Positions 15,345 through 22,655 of a DNA stretch of 42,487 nt are shown here, in pieces. Positions within the stretch are counted from its first letter, which is position 1, and every line of letters starts with the position of its first letter. Both the position numbers and the translations under genes were made by a program. The notes under the pieces are model-generated. The model had not been told where the DNA came from, did not search any database, and worked only from the letters and a program-made list of their open reading frames with translations. The stretch is from a virus. The DNA lies in the IMG/VR virus record IMGVR_UViG_3300023180_000126, positions 1-42,487 of that record; one strand, 5' to 3'.

Positions 15345-17630
15345 ATGAACCCTAAAAACTCACAGGACCTATTCAACAAGATCAGATCACAGTTCGCCAA
15401 CATCAGACTGGGTGACGAGAACGGGGCCGCCACAGCGGATCCACAGGGCGCAGTGTTCTTTGAGTTTGAATTCGCCGAGGATGCCGACACTTTCGGAAGC
15501 GTGAGCATAAGCCTAGCGGACGGTGAGAACATGAAGGTGTACTACAACAGGGATCTTGTTAACAAGATCGATGAGGACAGCAGAGATGAATGGTACGCTT
15601 TCCTAAAGGAATTGAAGGACTTCGCAGTGGAGCACCAATTGGGTTTCGACGTCAGAGATATAACAAAAAACAACCTAACGAAGCAGGATTATGAAAATCT
15701 AGCAGATACGAACAAAACGGTAAATACTGGCGAGATGTCAGAAGAACTAGCAAGAATTACTAAATTAGCGGGTGTCGAGAAGGCACCGGTCGCAGAAGGC
15801 CTAACTGGCACTTCCAAGAGTTCATTTGAGAATCTAGAAAAAACAAGATTGATAATCAGGCACAAGGGCAAAGTTGACGAGACAGTGCCAGGAGCGAGAT
15901 CAAGACAGATACAATCACTGTACATAGAGAACGAAGATGGCGAGAGATTCAAATATCCACTAACACACCTAGCAGGTGCGAGAGCCATGCAGAGGCACGT
16001 GGCCAACGGTGGAAGACCGCATGACGAGTTCGGACAGCACATTATAGCAACATCAGAAGACATAGCAAAATTAAACTCATTCTCGAGATATGTCACCAAC
16101 AAAGATCAGTTGAATGACAACGCGGGCGACATCATAGAACAGACCAAGATGAAACTGGAAAACTTGAGAGGCTACATGAAGAACCTATCAAAACAGAGTC
16201 ACTATGAAACAGCATCGAAAGATTTCAAAACATCAGAAGAACAAATACTAGACGATGAAACCGTAAACAAACTGAGAGAGAAGTTCACCATGAAAAACCT
16301 AGATGCCAGAGTAGAGGATGCTTTACCAATTATAAACAAGATAATGAGTGAACTTACAGAAAAAGAAGAAGATGAGGAAGGCGAAGCAGAAAAATTATCA
16401 AAAGACAAACACCAAGGTAGAGTAGATGTGCATTCACACATGGATGGTGACGATGACGAAAAGAAAGAAGATCAGGTCAACGAACTAGAACCGGGTGATG
16501 AGCCTATCGACGCACCAATACAACCACCAGTGGATCATGGCGCAGTGGTACAGAGTTTCCTTACTGATCCAGACAGTAAACTGATCCTGAGGAAAGATGA
16601 CACAGCAGACAAGATGCTGTCAAGGACGAAATTCACTAACAAGAACACAATGTTGAGTTCAATACTTTCAGACATAGCGTCAAGACTGCTGACCAAATCA
16701 GGCGAGGAAGACAGAGTAGCCAACTTCGCAAGTAGGGTGGCAGATGAGATGGACCAAGAGAATTCATCCACATTCAAACCAACACCGGACTACATTAAGA
16801 ACAAGAAGATAGCGATACAACTGGCCAAGAGATACATCGACGACTACAAGAAGATGCAGGCGGATCCAGAGTACGGCAAAGAAGTAAGGATGGAGCCAGG
16901 TGCGTTCGCACCAAAGAAGGACCTAAAAGGCAAGGCCAAGGAGACGGAAGCGTTCGAATCATGGGCAGACAACATCGTGGAACAGAAACCATACGTGTCG
17001 ATGTACAAGGGCGAAGACGGCAAGATGGTGTATGACGTGCTAGACAAAGATGGCAAGTCAGCATTCACTTCCGCAGATGAAAAAGTGGCCACAGACTACC
17101 TACACAAGAATTTTGACAAACTCAAAGAGTATGCCACCGAACCCAAAGATCAAGAAATTGAAAAGAAGGACAAAGAGGACGCAACAAAACTTGACGTGAC
17201 GAAAGCGGACAAGATGATGAACACAACTGCTTACAAAAGAATGAAAGCCGGTGATGAAAGATACGCTGACAAAACAGAAGGCATGGGCGACAAGATAGCA
17301 GACATGGCACAGAGCATGAGCAAAGACGAATTCATGAGCCACGCTGATGAACTAGGACTCACACCAGAAGAGGCCGCGGAACACTACGAGAAGATGCAGG
17401 GTGGAGCACACGCTGGCAAGTTCGAGGGCAACCAGTTCGCACAGGCAGTACAGAAAGCCAAGGCCGCGGGCATGAAAGCGGGTGACAAGTTCAAAGTGGG
17501 CGATCAGGAATACACTTTAAAAGATGCCATAGAGTTGGCAGGCTTACAACTTGAAGAATTCTTCTCAGAAGAAGAAATGGCTTACGATAATCAAATAGAT
17601 CGTATAAAAAACCTAGCATTCTATCAATAG
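15345..17630 (+). CDS. Large acidic virion-structural protein of marine T4-like phages (unknown role)
   Basis: A 761-residue, lysine/glutamate-rich protein. Residues 1-~125 form a compact alpha/beta domain (FFEFEFAEDADTFGSVSISL, WYAFLKELKDFAVEHQLGFD). A second region begins MSEELARITKLAG (~131) and includes RLIIRHKGKVDE and the strands around SLYIENEDGERFKYPL, then long helices, an acidic linker (EKEEDEEGEAEKL, DGDDDEKKEDQ) and repeated YVSMYKGEDGKMVYDVLDKD and KFKVGDQEYTLKDA segments near the end. I recall proteins of this make-up annotated as structural in cyanophages. An in-frame ATG at 15735 with its own late octamer suggests a second, 631-residue product. No enzymatic motif seen. Confidence 0.7.
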   Translation: MNPKNSQDLFNKIRSQFANIRLGDENGAATADPQGAVFFEFEFAEDADTFGSVSISLADGENMKVYYNRDLVNKIDEDSRDEWYAFLKELKDFAVEHQLGFDVRDITKNNLTKQDYENLADTNKTVNTGEMSEELARITKLAGVEKAPVAEGLTGTSKSSFENLEKTRLIIRHKGKVDETVPGARSRQIQSLYIENEDGERFKYPLTHLAGARAMQRHVANGGRPHDEFGQHIIATSEDIAKLNSFSRYVTNKDQLNDNAGDIIEQTKMKLENLRGYMKNLSKQSHYETASKDFKTSEEQILDDETVNKLREKFTMKNLDARVEDALPIINKIMSELTEKEEDEEGEAEKLSKDKHQGRVDVHSHMDGDDDEKKEDQVNELEPGDEPIDAPIQPPVDHGAVVQSFLTDPDSKLILRKDDTADKMLSRTKFTNKNTMLSSILSDIASRLLTKSGEEDRVANFASRVADEMDQENSSTFKPTPDYIKNKKIAIQLAKRYIDDYKKMQADPEYGKEVRMEPGAFAPKKDLKGKAKETEAFESWADNIVEQKPYVSMYKGEDGKMVYDVLDKDGKSAFTSADEKVATDYLHKNFDKLKEYATEPKDQEIEKKDKEDATKLDVTKADKMMNTTAYKRMKAGDERYADKTEGMGDKIADMAQSMSKDEFMSHADELGLTPEEAAEHYEKMQGGAHAGKFEGNQFAQAVQKAKAAGMKAGDKFKVGDQEYTLKDAIELAGLQLEEFFSEEEMAYDNQIDRIKNLAFYQ
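15719..15726 (+). promoter_or_regulatory. Internal late-promoter-like octamer with in-frame start
   Basis: GGTAAATA sits inside the 761-residue gene, eight bases (CTGGCGAG) before an in-frame ATG at 15735 that would begin MSEELARITKLAG. Spacing and sequence match the start-fused octamers of separate late genes. Confidence 0.4.
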
Positions 17631-17655
17631 GTATCTTTCCATTAAAATAAAATAA

Positions 17656-17684
17656 TTTACTTTACCAATTGAACAATATATAAT
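17656..17684 (+). promoter_or_regulatory. Host-type promoter for the radical SAM gene
   Basis: TTTACT (17656-17661, four of six matches), 17-base spacer, perfect TATAAT (17679-17684). The ATG at 17691 follows after six bases (ATCTGT), predicting a leaderless mRNA. The 60-base gap is very AT-rich. Confidence 0.55.
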
Positions 17685-17690
17685 ATCTGT

Positions 17691-19190
17691 ATGAATTATC
17701 ACGCGGTCTTTGTGTTCTTGCCCTTCAGCAAGATAGATGCTATGCCATTGGCTCCGGCCTTACTAAAAGCCATCTGTGACTCGCATGGACTTAAGACCAC
17801 AACAGTTGATCTAAACATAGAAACACAACTGGCGTACAAAGATAAAGTGTTTTCCACGGAAATAGAAAAGTACATGATGTTCTTTTCAGAAATGTCAGAA
17901 GAAGCACACGACTGGTACCAAGAATATGTTGAAAAAACCGCCAGACGTCTAATAGAGATGAAAAGCAACTGGATAGGTCTTTCTTTGTTGAGTTATCAGA
18001 GTCTCTGCTTCGCACATGATTTATGTTTCCATATAAAAAAAATAAATCCTGGTCAAAAAATAATACTGGGCGGTCCCGGAATCAGTAAGGATGACAACAC
18101 AAACATACCGTACAAGAACAATAAAATGATGTCTGACACTATGTTAGAAACAGGATTATGTGATGCTGTGGTAATAAATGAAAGCGAAAATTTACTTATA
18201 GATATACTTACTAACAATAAAAAAGGAAAATTCAATTCGGGCAGGCAATTGACTCATGAGGAATTAAATGAATTGCCCACCCCATCATACATTGACTACA
18301 AAGTCGACCTGTATGCCAACAGTTCAAAAATCTTTCATCTCACGGAACAAGCGGCCGCGGCAACAATTACCGGATCAAAAGGATGTGTGAGGAGATGTAC
18401 CTTCTGTGACGTGTTCACATTTGAACCAAAATTTGTTTTCAAGGATGGCAAAAAAATAGCAGACGAGATGATCGAGATCTATGAAAAACAAGGTATCACA
18501 AATTTCATGATGTCTGACAGCCTGATAAATGGGTCCATGAAAGCATTCAGACAAATGAACGAAGCATTGGCAAAAAAATTGCCAAAAACATTATCCTACT
18601 ATGGTGAATACATAGCAAGGCCCAAGGGCCAAACAACAGAGGACGATTACGAACTCATGGCGCAGGCAGGTTGTAAGCATGTAATAGTCGGCGTGGAATC
18701 TGGAAGCGAAGCCGTTAGGAATCACATGGGTAAAAAGTTTACAAACGAGGATCTATCTATAATGATAGAAAGCCTACAGAAAGTAGGAATCACACAAGAG
18801 TGGAATCTCATGACCGGTTACGTAACAGAAACAAGAAAGGACTTCGAAGACACACTATCGCTAGTGGAGAAATATAAACATTTCGAATTTCCAAATGTAA
18901 TAGTAAATCCGGTAGGGGTACTTCATCTTTTGCCAGGTTCACCGTTGTATGATACACACGCGAGAAAATTAGAAGTCGAGTGGGAAGATATAAAAGCGGG
19001 TGTTGGATTGGTTTATGAATATTGGAAAATTCCAAGCAATCCTGACAACACTTTCATAAATCGTGTGAATTGGTGGATAGAACTGCTAGAGCTGAGTAAC
19101 AAATATAAACTTATGACCGAGTATAGATACAAAACAAAAAAAGCGTTGGCCAAAAGAATGATCAAACACTGGAAGGAAAATAAGATATAA
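17691..19190 (+). CDS. Radical SAM protein, B12-binding-domain type
   Basis: A 499-residue protein. The iron-sulfur cluster motif CVRRCTFC gives C232-x3-C236-x2-C239, binding a [4Fe-4S] cluster that cleaves AdoMet. The N-terminal ~180 residues (FVFLPFSKIDAMPLAPALL, IGLSLLSYQS, KIILGGPGIS) have the Rossmann pattern of the cobalamin-binding domain, but I see no DxHxxG motif, so cobalamin may not be bound through histidine. Downstream text (IVGVESGSEAVRNHMGKKF, LMTGYVTETRKDFEDTL) is typical of the B12-binding radical SAM group, which includes methylthiotransferases, methylases and ring-forming enzymes. Substrate unknown. The gene and its small neighbour look more AT-rich than the flanking structural genes, suggesting acquisition. 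Confidence 0.88.
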   Translation: MNYHAVFVFLPFSKIDAMPLAPALLKAICDSHGLKTTTVDLNIETQLAYKDKVFSTEIEKYMMFFSEMSEEAHDWYQEYVEKTARRLIEMKSNWIGLSLLSYQSLCFAHDLCFHIKKINPGQKIILGGPGISKDDNTNIPYKNNKMMSDTMLETGLCDAVVINESENLLIDILTNNKKGKFNSGRQLTHEELNELPTPSYIDYKVDLYANSSKIFHLTEQAAAATITGSKGCVRRCTFCDVFTFEPKFVFKDGKKIADEMIEIYEKQGITNFMMSDSLINGSMKAFRQMNEALAKKLPKTLSYYGEYIARPKGQTTEDDYELMAQAGCKHVIVGVESGSEAVRNHMGKKFTNEDLSIMIESLQKVGITQEWNLMTGYVTETRKDFEDTLSLVEKYKHFEFPNVIVNPVGVLHLLPGSPLYDTHARKLEVEWEDIKAGVGLVYEYWKIPSNPDNTFINRVNWWIELLELSNKYKLMTEYRYKTKKALAKRMIKHWKENKI

Positions 19191-19597
19191 TGTTGCAACT
19201 AACTTTGGAGATAGGAAGAAAAGGCAACAAACTCCCCATGGGAGAGATCAAGTTCAATGATGAATTAATTCATTCTGGAGAATACGATAAGAATATATTT
19301 GATCTCAAACAGCAAGTAGGAACAAATATATTATCTGTCAGTTTAGAAAATAAAGTCGACAGAGACACTGTACTGAAAGGCAATCAAATAATTCAAGATG
19401 TATTCGTAATAATCAAGGATCTTAAATGTACAATAACAGGTGATTCATTGAACGACTTCGATACTATAGGTACATACATTACTGAAAAAAATGAAGATAT
19501 AAAAACATTCGGATATCTCTCATACAACGGTGTGTATACCTTTAAGTTTGATTATCCATTTTTTGTTTTCAAGAAAAATAAGATATTTTACCAATAA
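19190..19597 (+). CDS. Small unknown protein coupled to the radical SAM gene
   Basis: A 135-residue protein whose ATG shares one base with the radical SAM stop. The pattern is nearly all beta-strand (LQLTLEIGRKGNKLPMGEI, TNILSVSLENKVDRDTV, VFVIIKDLKCTITGDSL, YTFKFDYPFFVFKKNKI), which fits a single beta-sandwich or jelly-roll. Small beta-sandwich proteins of this style occur beside carbohydrate genes in T4-like phages, but I cannot name the family. Being co-transcribed it may be the substrate or partner of the radical SAM enzyme; this is inference. Confidence 0.6.
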   Translation: MLQLTLEIGRKGNKLPMGEIKFNDELIHSGEYDKNIFDLKQQVGTNILSVSLENKVDRDTVLKGNQIIQDVFVIIKDLKCTITGDSLNDFDTIGTYITEKNEDIKTFGYLSYNGVYTFKFDYPFFVFKKNKIFYQ

Positions 19598-19612
19598 TAG
19601 TAGTAGACAATG

Positions 19613-19620
19613 GATAAATA
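19613..19620 (+). promoter_or_regulatory. Late-promoter-like octamer in the gp32 leader
   Basis: GATAAATA lies 79 bases before the gp32 ATG. It would give a transcript with a leader of about 70 bases that contains the inverted repeat at 19625-19655 and the gp32 Shine-Dalgarno. Confidence 0.4.
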
Positions 19621-19624
19621 TAGT

Positions 19625-19655
19625 TGTATATTAAACACTATATGTCTAATATACA
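19625..19655 (+). promoter_or_regulatory. Perfect 9-bp inverted repeat in the gp32 leader, possible translational operator
   Basis: TGTATATTA (19625-19633) and TAATATACA (19647-19655) are exact complements around a 13-base loop that contains an ATG (19642). It stands ~45 bases before the gp32 start. In T4, gp32 represses its own translation through a leader structure; this element is a candidate for the same role. The stem is AT-rich and weak as a hairpin, so a protein-binding DNA or RNA site is also possible. Confidence 0.4.
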
Positions 19656-19716
19656 TTTAGGCAAACTAACAAACATAGGCACACAAGGAGGCTTACATTA
19701 TGGCATCATTAGCTGA
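19642..19716 (+). CDS. Possible 24-residue leader peptide overlapping the gp32 start
   Basis: An ATG in the loop of the leader inverted repeat opens a 24-codon frame beginning MSNIHLGKLTNIGT and ending with TGA at 19714-19716, 17 bases inside gp32 in another frame. It would be translated through the gp32 Shine-Dalgarno, so ribosomes on it could control gp32 initiation. There is no SD of its own, and the frame is short enough to occur by chance. Confidence 0.2.
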   Translation: MSNIHLGKLTNIGTQGGLHYGIIS

Positions 19717-20683
19717 AATAAGAGCGAAATTGAAATCTCAAGAAGTGAATCGCTCCACTTCCAACACAGGCGGAGACAACGCCATCTACCCACACTGGAA
19801 CATAGCAGAAGGTTCTGAAGCAGTAGTTAGGTTCTTACCGGACAAGGACGAGACCAACACATTCTTCTGGACTGAAAGGAACATGATCAAACTGCCGTTC
19901 GCGGGCATCAAGGGTCAGACCGACTCGAGACCAGTGACAGTGCAAGTACCATGCATGGAAATGTATGGCAAGACTTGTCCAGTACTAACAGAAGTTAGAC
20001 CGTGGTTCAAAGACAAGAGCATGGAAGACATGGGCAGAAAATACTGGAAGAAGAAAAGTTACATCTTCCAGGGATTTGTCACAACGAATCCGTTAGCGGA
20101 AGACACAACACCTGAGAATCCAATCAGAAGATTCATCATTGGACCTCAGATCTTCAACATAATCAGAGGGGCATTAATGGATCCAGAAATGGAAGAAATG
20201 CCAACTGACTACGTGAAAGGTGTAGACTTCAGGATCACCAAGACAACCAAAGGTGGTTACGCTGACTACTCAACATCAAAATGGTCAAGAAGGGAAAGAG
20301 CTCTAGACGAGGCGGAGAGAGCCGCGATAGAGACGCACGGGTTACACAACCTAGGTGACTTCAGACCAAAAGAGCCAACCGAGGCAGAAGTGAAAATAAT
20401 CAAGGAATTGTTTGAAAAATCTGTTGAGGGAGAGGCTTATGATCTAGAACAGTACGGACAGTACTTCAGACCAGCGGGCGTGGCTTACCAAAAACCACAG
20501 ACACCTGTTGCGGAAGCACCAGCGACCACAACGGCACCTGCATTTGAACCTGCTCCAGCAGTAAGCGAACCTGCTCCAGCACCACAACCAGAGGCGGCAC
20601 CGGCAACGGCGGCACCCGCAGGAGACAGTGCCAAGAGGGCAGAAGACATACTGAAACTGATCAGATCGAGACAAGCGAAATAA
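19700..20683 (+). CDS. 32: Single-stranded DNA-binding protein gp32-like
   Basis: Coats single-stranded DNA and organises replication and recombination proteins. The 327-residue protein has the gp32 layout: a basic N-terminal arm (LAEIRAKLKSQ), the OB-fold core (~25-240, with AVVRFLPDKDETNTFFWTER) and a flexible C-terminus rich in A, P and E that ends ILKLIRSRQAK. T4 gp32 binds zinc through H64, C77, C87 and C90. Here only two cysteines remain (C85, C93); the third position is L96 and no matching histidine is seen, so zinc is probably not bound. Strong SD AAGGAGG (19685-19691), eight bases before ATG, signals high expression. Unlike T4, it lies directly upstream of uvsX. Confidence 0.93.
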   Translation: MASLAEIRAKLKSQEVNRSTSNTGGDNAIYPHWNIAEGSEAVVRFLPDKDETNTFFWTERNMIKLPFAGIKGQTDSRPVTVQVPCMEMYGKTCPVLTEVRPWFKDKSMEDMGRKYWKKKSYIFQGFVTTNPLAEDTTPENPIRRFIIGPQIFNIIRGALMDPEMEEMPTDYVKGVDFRITKTTKGGYADYSTSKWSRRERALDEAERAAIETHGLHNLGDFRPKEPTEAEVKIIKELFEKSVEGEAYDLEQYGQYFRPAGVAYQKPQTPVAEAPATTTAPAFEPAPAVSEPAPAPQPEAAPATAAPAGDSAKRAEDILKLIRSRQAK

Positions 20684-20696
20684 TCTGACATTTTAC

Positions 20697-20727
20697 CAAG
20701 GCCCAGGCATTGACTGTGTGGGCCTTG
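20697..20727 (+). other. Strong stem-loop after gp32 without T-tract
   Basis: CAAGGCCCA and TGGGCCTTG form a perfect 9-bp GC-rich stem around a 13-base loop, 13 bases after the gp32 stop. No T-run follows on either strand, so it is not a standard intrinsic terminator. It may stabilise or process the gp32 mRNA 3' end. The -35 box of the next promoter sits in its loop. Confidence 0.6.
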
Positions 20728-20738
20728 TGTAATATAAT
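20710..20738 (+). promoter_or_regulatory. Host-type promoter for the uvsX region, embedded in the stem-loop
   Basis: TTGACT (20710-20715, five of six matches), 17-base spacer, perfect TATAAT (20733-20738). The next ATG (20745) follows six bases later. The -35 box occupies the loop of the preceding hairpin. Confidence 0.65.
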
Positions 20739-20744
20739 AGGAAC

Positions 20745-20840
20745 ATGAACAATATTAAGAAAGCGATCGAATGGATCTTGTACAAACAGATACCAGCATG
20801 GGTGTTGGTTGTGTTAGTGATCATTTGGATCTTACTATAG
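20745..20840 (+). CDS. 31-residue single-pass membrane protein
   Basis: MNNIKKAIEWILYKQIPAW is followed by a run of twelve V/L/I/W residues to the stop. It is an amphipathic, lysine-containing N-terminus plus one transmembrane helix. The ATG lies six bases after a good -10 box, and the stop codon is inside the SD-containing gap before uvsX, so the gene is placed as the first of the uvsX operon. Function unknown; small membrane proteins of phages often act in lysis inhibition, superinfection control or replication-membrane contact. Too short for a chance-free call, but promoter fit and hydrophobic pattern support it. Confidence 0.5.
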   Translation: MNNIKKAIEWILYKQIPAWVLVVLVIIWILL

Positions 20841-20850
20841 GACGATAACA

Positions 20851-21948
20851 ATGACAAAAGTGTTTGACGCAACAAAATTTAGGAAAAGTATAACAAAATC
20901 AATACAAGGTTTGGGCATAGGATTCAGCGATCCCACAGATTGGATATCAACAGGAAACTATGCGCTGAACTATCTAATGACCAGTGACTTCAACAAAGGT
21001 ATCCCGTTAGGCAAAGTGACTGTACTAGCAGGAGAATCTGGAGCAGGTAAGAGTTATATCGCATCAGGAAACATAATCAAGAACGCACAAGAACAGGGAA
21101 TCTTTGTGATCTTGATCGACACAGAGAACGCACTCGATGAGACGTGGTTACAGGCTTTAGGTGTTGACACTTCGGAAGAAAAACTTTTGAAATTGAGTAT
21201 GTCAATGGTGGATGATGTGGCCAAGACCATATCCGAATTCATGAAAGGCTACAAAGAACAACACGCTGATAACAAGGAAGGTGCTCCTAAAGTTCTTTTC
21301 GTCATAGACAGTTTGGGCATGATGCTGACACCAACAGATGTTAACCAATTCGAGGCAGGAGACATGAAAGGTGATCTAGGTAGGAAGCCTAAGGCACTTA
21401 CGGCGCTTGTGAGAAACTGTGTGAACATGTTTGGTAGTTGGAATGTAGGACTTATAGCGACCAACCACACATACGCATCACAGGACATGTTTGATCCAGA
21501 TGACAAGATATCAGGCGGACAGGGGTTCATATATGCCAGTTCCATAGTGATAGCAATGAAGAAACTAAAACTGAAGGAAGACGAGAAGGGCAATAAGATA
21601 TCCGAAGTAAGGGGTATCAGGGCGGCATGTAAAGTAATGAAGACCAGATATGCCAAACCTTTCGAAGGTGTGCAGGTCAAGATACCTTACGACACAGGAA
21701 TGGATCCATACAGTGGACTGGTTGATCTATTCGAGAAGAAAGGTATTCTTGTACAGACCGGAAATAGACTGAAGTACGTTGATCCACAAGGGAAAGAACA
21801 CATAGACTTCAGGAAAGCCTGGACAGGTGATAAATTAGATATGATAATGGCAAACTTCAAAGAAAGCACAGCTCAAAAAGAAGAGCCAGCGTCAGAAAAA
21901 CCAAAAACAAAAAAAACAGAAACAACCGAAGAGGAAACGGAAGAATAA
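20851..21948 (+). CDS. uvsX: RecA-like recombinase UvsX
   Basis: Strand-exchange protein for recombination-dependent replication and repair. Walker A GESGAGKS (61-68), Walker B VLFVIDS (148-154) and the DNA-binding loop region around KISGGQGFIYASS are intact; LIATNHTY is the conserved strand before loop 2. Length 365 residues, close to T4 UvsX (391). The last ~25 residues are K/E/T repeats (KTKKTETTEEETEE), a charged tail like that of RecA. SD AGGA (20839-20842) stands eight bases before ATG. It is directly followed by a small acidic gene and uvsY, the usual order in marine T4-like phages. Confidence 0.95.
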   Translation: MTKVFDATKFRKSITKSIQGLGIGFSDPTDWISTGNYALNYLMTSDFNKGIPLGKVTVLAGESGAGKSYIASGNIIKNAQEQGIFVILIDTENALDETWLQALGVDTSEEKLLKLSMSMVDDVAKTISEFMKGYKEQHADNKEGAPKVLFVIDSLGMMLTPTDVNQFEAGDMKGDLGRKPKALTALVRNCVNMFGSWNVGLIATNHTYASQDMFDPDDKISGGQGFIYASSIVIAMKKLKLKEDEKGNKISEVRGIRAACKVMKTRYAKPFEGVQVKIPYDTGMDPYSGLVDLFEKKGILVQTGNRLKYVDPQGKEHIDFRKAWTGDKLDMIMANFKESTAQKEEPASEKPKTKKTETTEEETEE

Positions 21949-22194
21949 ATGATTGATTTCACACACGAGGACATCGAACGTTTATGGAACTCCATATCAC
22001 ACTATGTGCCTGAAAGATCCAGACTGGACGCGGCCATCGACTTCATCAAGAGCCTGGACGACATAGGCGTGGAGCACGACGAGATAAAGGCGTCTGGGGA
22101 GTTTGATCCCAAACTGGAAGAAGCGATCAACACGGTGTTCGAGGAAGAGGAAGACCTAGACGAATCATACGACGACGGCTACAGCGAGGACTAA
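21949..22194 (+). CDS. Small acidic protein between uvsX and uvsY
   Basis: An 81-residue protein whose ATG directly follows the uvsX stop. Helical N-terminus (DFTHEDIERLWNSISHYV, RSRLDAAIDFIKSLDDIG) and a highly acidic C-terminus (FEEEEDLDESYDDGYSED). I recall the same gene at this place in cyanophages, always annotated as hypothetical. The acidic tail could mimic DNA or contact gp32/UvsX, but nothing in the sequence proves this. Its stop shares a base with the uvsY ATG. Confidence 0.7.
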   Translation: MIDFTHEDIERLWNSISHYVPERSRLDAAIDFIKSLDDIGVEHDEIKASGEFDPKLEEAINTVFEEEEDLDESYDDGYSED

Positions 22195-22655
22195 TGATCA
22201 ACTGGTACAGTGAAGTAAGCAGGAGTTTGGCGAAGATACCTGATTGCGTGGCGTACTTTGACAAGGAACTGCTGGAGGCCAGGAAGCAGTGCAAGATATA
22301 CGGCAACCTAGAACGAGCATCCGCGTCCTTACCCGGAATAGTGGAGGAGAGATTCAGCCAACTACAGCAGTTGGAGGCCATACTGGAATACCTAAACATA
22401 GAACTGAGAAGGCTGAGATCAAAGACATTCAGAAAGTTCCTGGAGAACTACAACAGGGCACTTTCAAGCAGAGACGCTGAGAAATATGTAGACGGTGAGG
22501 ACGATGTAGTCGACCTGACCAAGATAGTGAACGACTTCGCACTGCTGAGAAACCAATGGCTGGGCATCACCAAAGGACTGGATCAGAAACAATGGCAGAT
22601 AACCAACATTGTGAAACTGAGGGTGGCAGGAATGGAAGATGCCGACATCAAATAA
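22194..22655 (+). CDS. uvsY: Recombination mediator UvsY
   Basis: Loads UvsX onto gp32-covered single-stranded DNA. The 153-residue protein is all helical, like T4 UvsY (137). ASASLPGIVEERFSQLQQLE, IELRRLRSKTFRKFLENYN and ALSSRDAEKYVDGEDDVVDL are the segments I know from UvsY of marine T4-like phages, and the C-terminal helix carrying QITNIVKLRVAGMEDADI corresponds to the heptamerisation end. Position after uvsX supports the call. Overlaps the HAD gene by 17 bases. Confidence 0.85.
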   Translation: MINWYSEVSRSLAKIPDCVAYFDKELLEARKQCKIYGNLERASASLPGIVEERFSQLQQLEAILEYLNIELRRLRSKTFRKFLENYNRALSSRDAEKYVDGEDDVVDLTKIVNDFALLRNQWLGITKGLDQKQWQITNIVKLRVAGMEDADIK

